Assembly (NCBI GenBank): GCA_964610765.1
Contig: CAZSWS010000023.1
Coordinates: 1 to 34,687, forward strand
Source: CAZSWS01 sp964610765
GTDB taxonomy: Bacteria > Bacteroidota > Bacteroidia > Bacteroidales > Tannerellaceae
Reading direction: 5' to 3'
DNA length: 34,687 nucleotides
The position numbers were made by a program, and so were the translations under genes. The notes beneath the pieces were generated by a model. That model ran no database searches. It saw only the letters and a program-made list of their open reading frames with translations, and was not told the origin of the DNA. Position 1 is the stretch's first letter. Every line of letters begins with the position of its first letter. Below are positions 7,224 to 16,711 of the stretch, piece after piece.

Positions 7224-9446
7224 ATGAAACAACTTTTATTGTCCGTTTCCTTTACTTTATTTTCTTTTTTATTTTGCACAGAAGCTGTTGGACAACGTAT
7301 AAACATACAGCCTACTCCCCAACTAGTCATCAATAAAAACGAAACGATTCGTTTGCCTCAGGTAATCAACTACACCGGGCTGGAGAATTGTTCTCCGGAA
7401 TTGACAAAATCCATACAACATATTTTAGGCGCAGGAGATAAAAAAGGAAAGTTTAAACTGATTATTGGAAAGCGTGGAGACAAAACCATCAAGAAATATG
7501 CTAAACGAATACCCGAGCAAGCAGAAGGGTATTACTTATTGACCGATAAAAACATGATAGTAATTGCAGGATCTGATGACAGAGGGGTCTTTTATGGCTG
7601 GCAAACATTCCTCCAAATAATTGACAAAGACGTACTGCCATTGCTAGAAATTACCGACTTCCCGGACGTGAGGTATCGTGGAGTGGTCGAAGGTTTTTAC
7701 GGCACTCCTTGGAGCTATAACGACCGTGTGAGGCAGTTGGAGTTTTACGGGCGCAACAAGCTAAACACCTACATCTATGGTCCTAAAGACGACCCCTATC
7801 ACAGTTCACCCAACTGGCGCAAGCCCTACCCTGAAAAAGAAGCTGAGAACATTCAAAAACTGGTTGAAACATCTCATGCGCATCAAGTGGATTTTGTATG
7901 GGCTATCCATCCGGGACTTGATATTCGCTGGAATGATGAAGACCGGCAACACCTCATTCAGAAATTCGAAAAGATGTATGAGCTAGGTGTTCGTTCGTTT
8001 GCTGTGTTTTTTGACGACATCAGCGGTGAGGGAACTAATCCGGAAAAACAAGCTGAGCTACTCAACTATATCGACAATGAATTCATCCAGCGTAAAGATG
8101 ATGTAACCCCACTCGTCATGTGCCCTACGGAATATAATAAAAGCTGGTCGAACGTTGAAAAAGGCTACTTACCTACCCTAGGAGATAGACTGAATCCATC
8201 TATCCATATCATGTGGACAGGCGACCGCGTTATCGCTGAAATAACACACGAAGGACAAGAATGGATTAATCCGTTAATAAAACGCCCTGCGTATGTTTGG
8301 TGGAATTTTCCGGTATCAGACTATGTGAGAGATCACCTGTTACTGGGTCCGGTATATGGTAATGACACGCATATCAAGGACGACCTTTCCGGCTTTGTTG
8401 CTAACCCGATGGAGCGGGCAGAAGCTTCGAAAATTGCCATTTACAGCGTAGCAGACTATGCTTGGAATATGGAAAAGTTTGACAGCCAGCGCTCGTGGAA
8501 CAATGCGATTAAAGACCTAATGCCAACTTCTCACAAAGCATTGAAGGTCTTTGCTTCTCACAACTCCGACTTGGGACCCAACGGTCATGGTTTCAGACGT
8601 AAAGAATCGGTTGAAATGAAGCCCATAGCCGACCGTATTATGAATAATCTAAAAACTGGGGATGTCAGCAGTTCCGACTTACAGCTACTTAAACAAACGT
8701 ATCAAGACATATTGACCTCTGCCAATCTACTATTGGGAAGCAGCGATAACCCCACGTTGATTAAAGAAATTGAACCTTGGCTATACCAATTCAAGAACCT
8801 TGGCGAAAGAGGCTTAGCGGTGTTAAGATTGATCGAGGCATTCGACAATGACGACCGGAAAGTGATAGAGGAGATGTACCCATACATACAAGCTTTGCAA
8901 GTTATAAACTATACGATAGACCATCGATACAATCAAAACCCTTATCAACCGGGTGTTAAAACAGGCTCTTTAGTTATGCAACCTCTTGCTGATGCGCTGT
9001 TTGAATACTACATCAACCAAATCAATGTAAAATATGAGACAGCCTGGAATGCTAAAAACAGCTACAATCCTCATAGTTTGGAAAGTAATATGCCACAAAT
9101 CAAAGACATACCCCTACAAACCAAACGTAACCAAGTGATTATTGCACCGGTACTAGAGATTGTACATTGGAAAACAAATCAGTACATACAATTGAGACTG
9201 GATCAGTTGTACGCACTTCAAGCTTTACAGGTTAATCTGGGAGACAATGAAATATCCCAGCATATAGAAATTCAATTATCTACAGATGGAACTGAGTGGA
9301 AGACCATCAGTGACAATAAATATGAACATAAATCCAAAGTTAATCTGTCCGGTGAGCAAGCTCAATTGATTAGAATTGTGAACACAAAAGAAAATTTAGA
9401 AACGCCCTTCAAAGGACTTATACTTAGCTTGGTACTAGAAGAATAA
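7224..9446 (+). CDS. Secreted GH84 beta-N-acetylglucosaminidase (BtGH84/O-GlcNAcase-like)
   Basis: The 740-residue protein has a signal peptide (cleavage probably near residue 23, before QRINIQP). Next comes an N-terminal GH20b-like domain (about 25-140), then the GH84 catalytic barrel, then helical and beta C-terminal domains. Hallmarks are RYRGVVEGFYGTPWS, the catalytic pair Asp264-Asp265 in FFDDISGEGTNP, IMWTGDRV, VWWNFPVSDYVRDHLLLGP and HNSDLGPNGHG. These match what I remember of the structurally studied Bacteroides thetaiotaomicron enzyme, which has nearly the same length. GH84 enzymes remove terminal GlcNAc by substrate-assisted catalysis; here the substrate is likely host or dietary glycans in the periplasm or outside. 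It stands alone in its transcription unit, with a 166-bp upstream gap that shows no clear promoter, and ends at a strong terminator. No SusC/SusD pair is nearby. Confidence 0.95.
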   Translation: MKQLLLSVSFTLFSFLFCTEAVGQRINIQPTPQLVINKNETIRLPQVINYTGLENCSPELTKSIQHILGAGDKKGKFKLIIGKRGDKTIKKYAKRIPEQAEGYYLLTDKNMIVIAGSDDRGVFYGWQTFLQIIDKDVLPLLEITDFPDVRYRGVVEGFYGTPWSYNDRVRQLEFYGRNKLNTYIYGPKDDPYHSSPNWRKPYPEKEAENIQKLVETSHAHQVDFVWAIHPGLDIRWNDEDRQHLIQKFEKMYELGVRSFAVFFDDISGEGTNPEKQAELLNYIDNEFIQRKDDVTPLVMCPTEYNKSWSNVEKGYLPTLGDRLNPSIHIMWTGDRVIAEITHEGQEWINPLIKRPAYVWWNFPVSDYVRDHLLLGPVYGNDTHIKDDLSGFVANPMERAEASKIAIYSVADYAWNMEKFDSQRSWNNAIKDLMPTSHKALKVFASHNSDLGPNGHGFRRKESVEMKPIADRIMNNLKTGDVSSSDLQLLKQTYQDILTSANLLLGSSDNPTLIKEIEPWLYQFKNLGERGLAVLRLIEAFDNDDRKVIEEMYPYIQALQVINYTIDHRYNQNPYQPGVKTGSLVMQPLADALFEYYINQINVKYETAWNAKNSYNPHSLESNMPQIKDIPLQTKRNQVIIAPVLEIVHWKTNQYIQLRLDQLYALQALQVNLGDNEISQHIEIQLSTDGTEWKTISDNKYEHKSKVNLSGEQAQLIRIVNTKENLETPFKGLILSLVLEE

Positions 9447-9469
9447 GCAATAACAAAAAGATTGATCAA

Positions 9470-9504
9470 AAAAGGGTAATGCAGTTGTTCTACATTACCC
9501 TTTT
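9470..9504. terminator. Bidirectional Rho-independent terminator
   Basis: AAAAGGGTAATG (9470-9481) pairs perfectly with CATTACCCTTTT (9493-9504) around an 11-nt loop. A-rich and T-rich flanks serve both strands. It lies between the convergent GH84 and FMN reductase genes. Confidence 0.9.
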
Positions 9505-9526
9505 GTATATATAACCGGGATGGACT

Positions 9527-10078
9527 TTAATGTTTTTCCACCCAAGTAGCAAATGCCGTCATATAATCTTGAAGAATCTTTTGGGTTATTTCATTAATGA
9601 CATGCCCTTCTTCATCTATATATTGACTAATGTTGCCCACATACGATTCCGGTTGTTGAAGCAAATAGACATTTAAGAAGCACAACACTTGGCGTAAATG
9701 ATGATTAGCGCCAAAGCCACCTATTCCTCCTATGGAGATACTCATTACACCCCCGGGTTTGCCGGCCCAAACTCCTTTTCCAAAAGGACGCGAACCAACA
9801 TCCAGCGCATTTTTTATAACGGCCGGATAAGAACGATTATACTCAGGAGTAATAAACAAGAAACCATCCAGCGCACGAACTTCTTCTCTAAAAGCAATAT
9901 AAGATGGAGGAGTACTAGCCTCTGCATCATAATCTTGATTATACATAGGAAGATGACCTATTTCAATAATACTCATTTCAAACTGTTCAGGGGCAATATC
10001 AATCATATGATTAGCCAACTTTCTACTGAATGACTCTTTTCTAAGACTTCCTATAAATATCCCAATTTTCTTTTTCAT
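9527..10078 (-). CDS. NADPH-dependent FMN reductase family protein
   Basis: This 183-residue protein has a flavodoxin-like fold. The FMN phosphate-binding loop is visible as GSLRKESFSR (residues 10-19), and the family signature TPEYNRSYPAVIKNALD lies at about 77-93, followed by GGVMSISIGGIGGFGA. Members reduce flavins, quinones, azo dyes or chromate with NAD(P)H in the cytosol; the true substrate cannot be deduced. No signal peptide is present. It lies 109 bp downstream of the rhodanese lipoprotein gene on the same strand and may share its transcript, though no promoter or terminator was clear in that gap. It ends just before the bidirectional terminator. Length is normal for the family. Confidence 0.9.
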   Translation of the reverse strand: MKKKIGIFIGSLRKESFSRKLANHMIDIAPEQFEMSIIEIGHLPMYNQDYDAEASTPPSYIAFREEVRALDGFLFITPEYNRSYPAVIKNALDVGSRPFGKGVWAGKPGGVMSISIGGIGGFGANHHLRQVLCFLNVYLLQQPESYVGNISQYIDEEGHVINEITQKILQDYMTAFATWVEKH

Positions 10079-10187
10079 GTATGCTTATTATTTTGTTTTA
10101 TATATTTATTTACAATAACATTTCATTCAATACAACTGACAGAGTTCATCTCAAAACAACTCTATCAAACATCCGTTCACATCGGCA

Positions 10188-10589
10188 TTATTCTGCTGTT
10201 TCAGGAACTATGACTGCTCCCTCCCAACTCATAAAGCCTTTTTTGAGGTTATATACTTTGTAGCCCATTTTTGCTAACTTCTTACTTGCCATTTTTCCTC
10301 TTACGCCGGAACGACAATATACGGCTATTTCTTTATTGGCCGGCAATAATTCTCGTGCTTTTTCAGTAAAGTCCGTCTTCGTAACATCGATATTGATAGC
10401 ACCCGGGATATAACCAGTCGACCATTCGTCAGCCGTTCTTACATCAACCAGTATCACATTCCTGTTTTCAATCTTCGCTGCAAAACCATCCTTTGCAAGC
10501 GTAGTAACCCCTTTATTACTGGCACAAGCCGTCAAAACGACTAAGAAAAACAAAATGAGAGCTTTGGGTAATAAAAAACACTTTTTCAT
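10188..10589 (-). CDS. Rhodanese-like domain lipoprotein
   Basis: The 133-residue protein begins with a lipoprotein signal peptide whose lipobox is LTAC (Cys22). A single rhodanese domain follows (about 30-128). The motifs are VDVRTADEWSTGYIPGAINI and the active-site loop YCRSGVRG with catalytic Cys92, followed by SKKLAKMGYKVYNLKKG and W. Single-domain periplasmic rhodaneses transfer sulfane sulfur or act in thiol chemistry; the partner is unknown. It is divergent from the NtrC-type regulator at 10740, with 150 bp between them, and precedes the FMN reductase on the same strand. Confidence 0.92.
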   Translation of the reverse strand: MKKCFLLPKALILFFLVVLTACASNKGVTTLAKDGFAAKIENRNVILVDVRTADEWSTGYIPGAINIDVTKTDFTEKARELLPANKEIAVYCRSGVRGKMASKKLAKMGYKVYNLKKGFMSWEGAVIVPETAE

Positions 10590-10707
10590 CCAATCTATAT
10601 ATTAGGTGTATATCATTCCGTTGTCATTATAACAAACTGAAACGCTTGAAGTTTCGAACAAGATATTTATTTCATTCAAGTATATCTCCCTAACCCCTCC
10701 AATTCAT

Positions 10708-10715
10708 TATATTTG
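10708..10715 (+). promoter_or_regulatory. -7 promoter box for the two-component operon
   Basis: TATATTTG matches TAnnTTTG exactly and lies 24 bp upstream of the response regulator ATG. No clear TTTG is present at the -33 position. Purine-rich AAGGA just before the ATG could serve as ribosome binding site. Confidence 0.45.
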
Positions 10716-10739
10716 TGTACGATATGAACCCTAAGGATT

Positions 10740-12104
10740 ATGAAAAAAGGAAGCATCATAGTTGTTGACGATAATAAAAACGTTTTAAATACACTTCGCA
10801 TTTTATTAGCGAACCATTTTGAGAAGATACACCTGCTGTCTTCTCCTGAGTTGCTACTCACTACTATCAAAGCCGAAAAACCGGACATAGCCCTACTGGA
10901 CATGAACTATTCAGCCGGGATAAACACCGGAAACGAAGGGTTTTACTGGCTATCAGAGGTTAAAAAAGAAATGCCTGACATGCCTGTTATATTGTTCACA
11001 GCTTATGCAGATATTGATTTGGCCATACGGGCACTCAAAGAAGGAGCAACCGACTTTGTTGTGAAACCTTGGGATAATGCAAAACTACTTGCCACACTCC
11101 AGTCGGCCTATGCGCTTCATGAATCCAGAAAGGAAGTAAAAAAGCTCAAAGAGAAACAAGACGTGCTGAATGCAGTCATCAATAAAGAGCAAGACATTTG
11201 CTGGGGAGAGTCTAACTTGATGAAAGAGCTGTATGCTTTGATAAAAAAGGTGGCTAAAACAGATGCCAACGTGCTAGTCACCGGAGAGAACGGAACAGGA
11301 AAAGAAGTAGTAGCCAGAGCTATTCACCAACTTTCATCCAGACATAATGAAACACTTGTCACCGTTGACATGGGTGCTATCAGCCCTTCACTTTTTGAGA
11401 GCGAACTGTTCGGTCATGTGAAAGGTTCGTTTACAGATGCACATACCGATCGGGCCGGAAAATTTGAAGCAGCAGACAAGGGAACACTTTTTCTTGATGA
11501 GATAGCCAATCTGGATCTGGCTTTGCAAGCGAAATTATTAACCGTCCTTCAATCACGAAAGATTACCAGAGTAGGTAGCAACCAGCCCATAAAGGTAGAT
11601 ATCCGCCTTATTTGTGCTACGAATGCCGATTTACATGAAGCAGTGAGTCAGGGAAAGTTCAGAGAGGACTTATTTTATCGCATCAACACCATACATCTGG
11701 AAGTCCCACCTCTAAGAGGGCGCAAAGTAGACATTCCCCTTTTAGCCAACTTCTTTCTTCATAAGCTCAAGGCAAAGTATGATAAGAAAGACTGCACAAT
11801 CAGCGAAGAAGCGATGAAGAAGTTACAGGCTTATTCATGGCCGGGCAACGTAAGAGAGCTACGCCATGCGATAGAAAAAGCCATCATATTAAGTGATACA
11901 AATGTTTTACAGTCAGAAGATTTCTTTTTAAACGAAAAGGAAAGCAGCCTCCACACAGCAGAGCCTATGACCATCGAAGATATGGAAAGCATCCTGATTG
12001 CAAAAGCATTGAAAAAACACGAATACAACTTATCAGCAGTAGCAGAAGAACTGGGTATCTCTCGCCCAACACTATACAGCAAAATAAAAAAATACGGACT
12101 ATAA
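10740..12104 (+). CDS. Sigma-54-dependent NtrC-family response regulator
   Basis: The 454-residue protein has three domains. A receiver domain (1-125) shows the acidic pair Asp10/Asp11, the phosphoacceptor Asp54 (LLDMN) and Lys109. The AAA+ sigma-54 activation domain (about 152-385) shows Walker A GENGTGKE (182-189), Walker B FLDE (251-254) and the arginine-rich DLFYRINTIHLEVPPLR segment. A Fis-type helix-turn-helix sits at the C terminus (AVAEELGISRPTLYSKI). The sigma-54 contact loop, GAFTGA in most relatives, reads GSFTDA here (229-234); I recall this variant from other Bacteroidetes regulators. It is followed after 12 bp by its kinase. The efflux operon downstream has a sigma-54 promoter and paired palindromes, its likely target. 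Confidence 0.95.
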   Translation: MKKGSIIVVDDNKNVLNTLRILLANHFEKIHLLSSPELLLTTIKAEKPDIALLDMNYSAGINTGNEGFYWLSEVKKEMPDMPVILFTAYADIDLAIRALKEGATDFVVKPWDNAKLLATLQSAYALHESRKEVKKLKEKQDVLNAVINKEQDICWGESNLMKELYALIKKVAKTDANVLVTGENGTGKEVVARAIHQLSSRHNETLVTVDMGAISPSLFESELFGHVKGSFTDAHTDRAGKFEAADKGTLFLDEIANLDLALQAKLLTVLQSRKITRVGSNQPIKVDIRLICATNADLHEAVSQGKFREDLFYRINTIHLEVPPLRGRKVDIPLLANFFLHKLKAKYDKKDCTISEEAMKKLQAYSWPGNVRELRHAIEKAIILSDTNVLQSEDFFLNEKESSLHTAEPMTIEDMESILIAKALKKHEYNLSAVAEELGISRPTLYSKIKKYGL

Positions 12105-12116
12105 ATCCTCCTCTTT

Positions 12117-13448
12117 ATGTTTAAATCTATTCAACAAAAACTGACCATCTATACCCTGCTACTAATTATTGCAGTAGCTGGGACTACATTCTTTATTATA
12201 CAAACTGAATACATCTATGCTTTTTCCTTCTTTCTGCTTTTCCTTTTGTCTATCATTCAGATTTATCGTTATTACAACAAGATTAATAAAAATATTTTCT
12301 TCCTGCTCAATGCATTGGATAATGGCGACTATATGTTTCACTTTACAACGACCAAACTTCCAAAACGAGAAAAAGAACTCAATGAAATGATGAACCGCAT
12401 CAAAGAGATTATCTCTAAAGCTCGTCAGGAGGTGATTGAGCATGAGCGTTTCCTTAGCCATATTGTACAGTCTATTCCGGCCGGCATCATTATACTGGAT
12501 TCAAAAGACAATATCAAAGACAGCAATCACGCTGCTAGCAGCTTATTAGGACTTCCGGTGCTCACACATTTGAACCAACTGAAAGTAATTGATGAAGAGC
12601 TTCCTGAGGTATTTAAGAGTCTCAAAGCAAGTGATGAAAACCGACAGATAGTTATTTCAACTGAAAAGGAACAAAAACAAATCAGCTTAGGAGCATCTAA
12701 TATACAAGTCAACCAACAAGAATTGCGTGTAATCACCCTCTATGGCATAGACAGCGAACTGGAGGCTAAAGAAATGGAATCATGGGCGAAGCTCATTCGT
12801 ATCATGACACATGAAATCATGAATTCGATTACCCCCATCACCTCCTTAACTGAGATGCTCCTTTACAGCTTTCAAAACCAAAACGATGAATCGCAAGCTA
12901 TTCAAAGGGAAAGCACCATCGACTCTCTTGCCACCATTCATTCAACAGCTAAAGATCTGACAACATTTGTCAACTCATACAGAGAGTTCTCGCGCATATC
13001 AACTCCGCAAAAAACAGCCATCGACCTACTTCCCTTTATCCACTCTATACTCAAGCTGGAGTCGACCATTATAGATGCTAAAAACATTCGAACACAGATA
13101 TATAGCGACCGGGAGAACATTACGCTCTATGCCGATCGCTCTCAACTCAGCCGGGTGATTGTCAATTTATTAAAGAACGCCATTGAAGCGACCACCAAAG
13201 AGGAAAGCCCGGAAATACACATTCAGATAGCAACCCTTGTAGATGATAGAATCAAAATTAGTTTCACTAACAAGGGAGAAGCCATTCCGGATGATATCCT
13301 TGACAATATTTTCATTCCCTTCTATACCACTAAGCAAGACGGTTCGGGCATTGGATTAAGTGTTTCCCGCTATATCTTGCGACTACATGGCGGAAGTCTT
13401 AAATATAGCCACACAGAAGGTTGGACTACTTTTAGCATCGTTATATAA
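12117..13448 (+). CDS. Membrane histidine kinase paired with the NtrC-type regulator
   Basis: The 443-residue protein has two closely spaced transmembrane helices (about 10-28 and 33-50) with almost no periplasmic loop. A HAMP-like or linker stretch follows, then a PAS-like domain at about 108-210 (VQSIPAGIIILDSKDNIKDSN). The H-box IMTHEIMNSITPI has the phosphorylated His232. The ATPase domain contains the N box (VIVNLLKNAIEA), a short G1-like region (FTNKGEAIP) and the G2 box DGSGIGLS. The short sensor loop suggests sensing within the membrane or by the PAS domain rather than of a periplasmic ligand. It resembles NtrY-type kinases. It is co-directional with and 12 bp after the response regulator, and converges on the ABC operon with 99 bp between stop codons. 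Confidence 0.93.
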   Translation: MFKSIQQKLTIYTLLLIIAVAGTTFFIIQTEYIYAFSFFLLFLLSIIQIYRYYNKINKNIFFLLNALDNGDYMFHFTTTKLPKREKELNEMMNRIKEIISKARQEVIEHERFLSHIVQSIPAGIIILDSKDNIKDSNHAASSLLGLPVLTHLNQLKVIDEELPEVFKSLKASDENRQIVISTEKEQKQISLGASNIQVNQQELRVITLYGIDSELEAKEMESWAKLIRIMTHEIMNSITPITSLTEMLLYSFQNQNDESQAIQRESTIDSLATIHSTAKDLTTFVNSYREFSRISTPQKTAIDLLPFIHSILKLESTIIDAKNIRTQIYSDRENITLYADRSQLSRVIVNLLKNAIEATTKEESPEIHIQIATLVDDRIKISFTNKGEAIPDDILDNIFIPFYTTKQDGSGIGLSVSRYILRLHGGSLKYSHTEGWTTFSIVI

Positions 13449-13547
13449 AATAAATATTTCAGGCATTCACTCCTCTTTCTATCTATTGCATTAAACGTCT
13501 TACCGCCATCCGCTCCGGCGAAACGCTATATTACACAGCCAAATTCA

Positions 13548-14222
13548 TTACAACTTGGTTTCAGCAACGATTTTTCCGTCAAACAGGTTAATGATGCGAT
13601 GAGCAAATGAAGCATCATGCTGCGAGTGAGTCACCATCACAATCGTAGCTCCTTCATGATTCAGTTGGGTTAGTAGATTCATCACGTCCAATCCGTTCTT
13701 TGAGTCCAGATTACCGGTCGGCTCGTCCGCTAAAATCAACTTAGGTTCAGCTACTACGGCTCGTGCGATAGCCACCCGCTGTTGCTGTCCTCCGGAAAGT
13801 TGATTCGGAAAGTGCCCTGCTCGGTGACTGATATTCATTTTCTTCAACGCTTCTTCTACCCGCTTTTTGCGTTCCGATTTACTCACATGCAGGTAAGTCA
13901 GTGGCAATTCCACGTTTTCAAACACCGTCATCTCTTCAATCAGGTTAAAGCTTTGAAATACAAAACCGATTTTCCCTTTTCGAGCTTTGGTGCGATCTTT
14001 CTCCTTCAACTTGCCCACCTCTTGCCCATCTAATGCATATTCTCCGGAAGTAGGATTATCCAACAAACCTACCACATTCAATAAGGTCGATTTTCCACAG
14101 CCGGAAGGTCCCATAACGGCAATAAATTCGCCCTCTTCAACTCTCATTGTTATATCATTCAATGCGACTGTTTCAATCTCTTCGGTGCGAAACACCTTAC
14201 TTAAATTCTTAATTTCAATCAT
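13548..14222 (-). CDS. ABC transporter ATP-binding protein, MacB/LolD type
   Basis: This 224-residue ATPase has Walker A GPSGCGKST (38-46), the Q-loop in VFQSFNLIEEMTV, the ABC signature LSGGQQQRVAIARA, Walker B LILADEPTGNLDS and the H-loop MVTHS. The sequence and length are typical of the LolD/MacB/FtsE class that powers FtsX-type permeases by mechanotransmission rather than by a substrate channel. It is the last gene of the five-gene minus-strand operon, 24 bp after the second permease, and energises both permeases or a heterodimer of them. The substrate is unknown; candidates are toxic compounds, lipids or peptides moved out through the TolC-like channel. Confidence 0.95.
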   Translation of the reverse strand: MIEIKNLSKVFRTEEIETVALNDITMRVEEGEFIAVMGPSGCGKSTLLNVVGLLDNPTSGEYALDGQEVGKLKEKDRTKARKGKIGFVFQSFNLIEEMTVFENVELPLTYLHVSKSERKKRVEEALKKMNISHRAGHFPNQLSGGQQQRVAIARAVVAEPKLILADEPTGNLDSKNGLDVMNLLTQLNHEGATIVMVTHSQHDASFAHRIINLFDGKIVAETKL

Positions 14223-14246
14223 GGTCGTATAGTTTATTAATTATAA

Positions 14247-16688
14247 TTATTCTGATTTTAGTGATTCAACGGGATTCTTTGTGGCAGCCCGATAGCTTTG
14301 CAGGGTAACAGCAACAAGGGTTATTACTAACACTATAAAAGCACCCAAAATGAATAGCCAAGGGGTTATCTCTATTTTATAAGGGAATTGCTCTAACCAC
14401 AATTCAACAACATAGTAGGCTACAGGAATGGCTAATAGACAACCAATCAAGTATTGAACCAATAGCCCTTTGTTTAAAAGATATAAGATACCTTTTACCT
14501 CTGCTCCATTGACTTTGCGAATAGCTATCTCTTTCGTTTTGTATTTCGTTTGGAAGGTGATTAGACCATAAACACCCATTATTGCGATTAATATAATAAT
14601 TAGGCTAACAAAAGAAATTGCATGTGCCAAGTTCGCTTGCGACTGATAGAGTTGTTCTAATTGATCATCTAGAAACCCAAACTGTATTTCTTTATTACTA
14701 AACTTCTTCCATGTTTCTTCTATATGCTTGCGGGCTTCAACAAAATGTCTTTGAGACACTTTGAAGTATAAATAAGGAAGATTATTAATCTCTTCTTCTG
14801 AAATCATCAACGAACCGATATTGTTAAATAAAGAAGCGTAATTAAAGTTGGATACAATTCCTACTACATGATTATTTTTCAATAGCATATCTTCGTTTAG
14901 ACCTTGTAATCCATTTTCTATTTGATGAAGTTTGAGGAATTCTTCATTGACAACTACTTGATTTTTTTGTCCTACGATTCGTTCTTCCATTTCTTGCCCC
15001 TCAATAACAGGTATGTTAAAGAAAGGCAGAAAATTACTCAACACTTTAGCATCGTTCCATGAAAACATCCTACCTGTTCCATCTGAACTCATATTGGTGT
15101 TATTCATCCAGTCTCGTCCTATCACACTTTGGCTGGCTGTAAAGTCTTTTATAATTGGATTGCGCATCACCTCTTCGGCGAATATTTTTATGTCTGTATG
15201 CAATAAAGAACCATTATAGTCATTCGTAGTCAATAATAATATATCCTCTTTGTCAAAACCTACAGAGTAATTCACTAAATAATGATGTTGTCGATTAATA
15301 AATAAAGCAATGATTACAAAACAAACCGCAACAAACAATTGAACAACCATCAAACCAAAACGAAGTTTTGTGCTTCTCACACCTGTTGAGGCTGACAAAT
15401 TTAAGGCTAGCAAGGGATTAAAGTTTGTTATATAATAGGCCGGATAAATCCCTATCAACAAACTACAAAGCAATAATGCAACTCCAACACCAACTATGAT
15501 TCTCCATTGACTATCAACCCCAATATCTGCCTTAAACAACTGAACTAAAGACGTATCTTGAATCAGCAATATTCCAACAATGGCTACCAACAAAGCACAA
15601 AGGGTAGAAAAGAGTGCTTCGCTGGCAATCAACAGCCGAATTTGTCGTTTTGCACTTCCTAATATCATACGAATATTAACCGACCGAACCCGAGCAGGTG
15701 CCATCGCTGTCGTAAAATTCACAAAGTTTATATAGGCTATCAATAAAGCAAAAACTCCAATAGAAAATAGAAAAAACACGGTACTCCTATCCTGCCCTTT
15801 CTGTGATACGGTAGGATAATTCAGCTGTATATTTTGAAGAGGAAGCAACTCTAAGGTAATTACTTTCTCAACATCCAGATTACGTTCTTTGCTTGCATTC
15901 ATATCCCAAAATTGCATACGCTCTATCACCTCTTTTTCTTTAGCTTTTTCCATCCATTGTTTGACATTCTTTTTTTGCATGTTAACATAAAACGCTTGAT
16001 ATATAAATCCATTCAGCAAAGACCTACAGGTTATAAATCCGTCATTTACACTTGCATTCTCCCCATAGTCCTTATAGACTGCTTTGATAGTAAATGGCTT
16101 AAAACCCTGCGTTGAATAAGCACCTATAACATTTCCTTCTGCATCTTTTTGCTCTACGACATCGAACATCCACAACTCAACAACTTTACCAATAGGAGAC
16201 TCTTCACCAAACATTAGCCGAGCAGTTGACTGACTAATTAAGGTGTTACCAAGAGTACTGAATGCATCTTCCAGACTTCCTTCTAAGATTGTTGGCTTAA
16301 ACACTTCCTTGAATCCCTCCGATACAATTGTTGAAAAAACTGCGTATTCCTCTTTTTCTTGTCCATTAATAACTTTAAACGCCGGTTCTTTTACATAACC
16401 ACCCCCATTGATAAAACAACATGCCTCTATTTCCGGGAATCTGCTCTTTAAAAACTCTCCTTCCGTACTCTGGAAGCCTCTGACATAGTTTTCATTCACT
16501 GCTGTAGACTCTTTCTTAACCATCTGATAGATATTTTCAATATGGGGAATGGAGGCATTAAACGTCAAGTCATAATGGACTTGCATAGCGACAATCAGAA
16601 ATATAAATATCCCGGCCGACAAGCCTAGTATATTCAACACACTGGATGTTTTAAATAGCCTCAGTACATAGATAAAATTCTTAAGCAT
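14247..16688 (-). CDS. FtsX/MacB-type ABC permease (second of two)
   Basis: The 813-residue protein has a first transmembrane helix (about 15-38) and a large periplasmic domain of MacB_PCD type (about 40-305). A block of three helices follows, with ALLIAYINFVNFTTAMAPARVRSVNIRMILGSAKRQIR typical of FtsX domains (written across 318-355). A second helix and extracytoplasmic domain come next (about 430-685), then a final FtsX block with KTKEIAIRKVNGAEVKGI. Two tandem FtsX halves on one chain is the usual Bacteroidetes version of these permeases. The C terminus NPVESLKSE is identical to that of the preceding permease. It lies 23 bp downstream of that permease and 24 bp before the ATPase. It likely forms a heterodimer with its neighbour. 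Confidence 0.92.
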   Translation of the reverse strand: MLKNFIYVLRLFKTSSVLNILGLSAGIFIFLIVAMQVHYDLTFNASIPHIENIYQMVKKESTAVNENYVRGFQSTEGEFLKSRFPEIEACCFINGGGYVKEPAFKVINGQEKEEYAVFSTIVSEGFKEVFKPTILEGSLEDAFSTLGNTLISQSTARLMFGEESPIGKVVELWMFDVVEQKDAEGNVIGAYSTQGFKPFTIKAVYKDYGENASVNDGFITCRSLLNGFIYQAFYVNMQKKNVKQWMEKAKEKEVIERMQFWDMNASKERNLDVEKVITLELLPLQNIQLNYPTVSQKGQDRSTVFFLFSIGVFALLIAYINFVNFTTAMAPARVRSVNIRMILGSAKRQIRLLIASEALFSTLCALLVAIVGILLIQDTSLVQLFKADIGVDSQWRIIVGVGVALLLCSLLIGIYPAYYITNFNPLLALNLSASTGVRSTKLRFGLMVVQLFVAVCFVIIALFINRQHHYLVNYSVGFDKEDILLLTTNDYNGSLLHTDIKIFAEEVMRNPIIKDFTASQSVIGRDWMNNTNMSSDGTGRMFSWNDAKVLSNFLPFFNIPVIEGQEMEERIVGQKNQVVVNEEFLKLHQIENGLQGLNEDMLLKNNHVVGIVSNFNYASLFNNIGSLMISEEEINNLPYLYFKVSQRHFVEARKHIEETWKKFSNKEIQFGFLDDQLEQLYQSQANLAHAISFVSLIIILIAIMGVYGLITFQTKYKTKEIAIRKVNGAEVKGILYLLNKGLLVQYLIGCLLAIPVAYYVVELWLEQFPYKIEITPWLFILGAFIVLVITLVAVTLQSYRAATKNPVESLKSE

Positions 16689-16711
16689 ATTCTTTTATTT
16701 TTACTAGTTGT

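Noticed and set aside
7224..9446. A polysaccharide utilization locus around the GH84 gene
   Set aside because: No SusC/SusD pair, other glycosidase or hybrid two-component gene lies nearby; the enzyme is a single-gene unit.
13449..13547. A terminator between the convergent kinase and ATPase genes
   Set aside because: Only a four-base CGCC/GGCG stem without a T-tract was seen.
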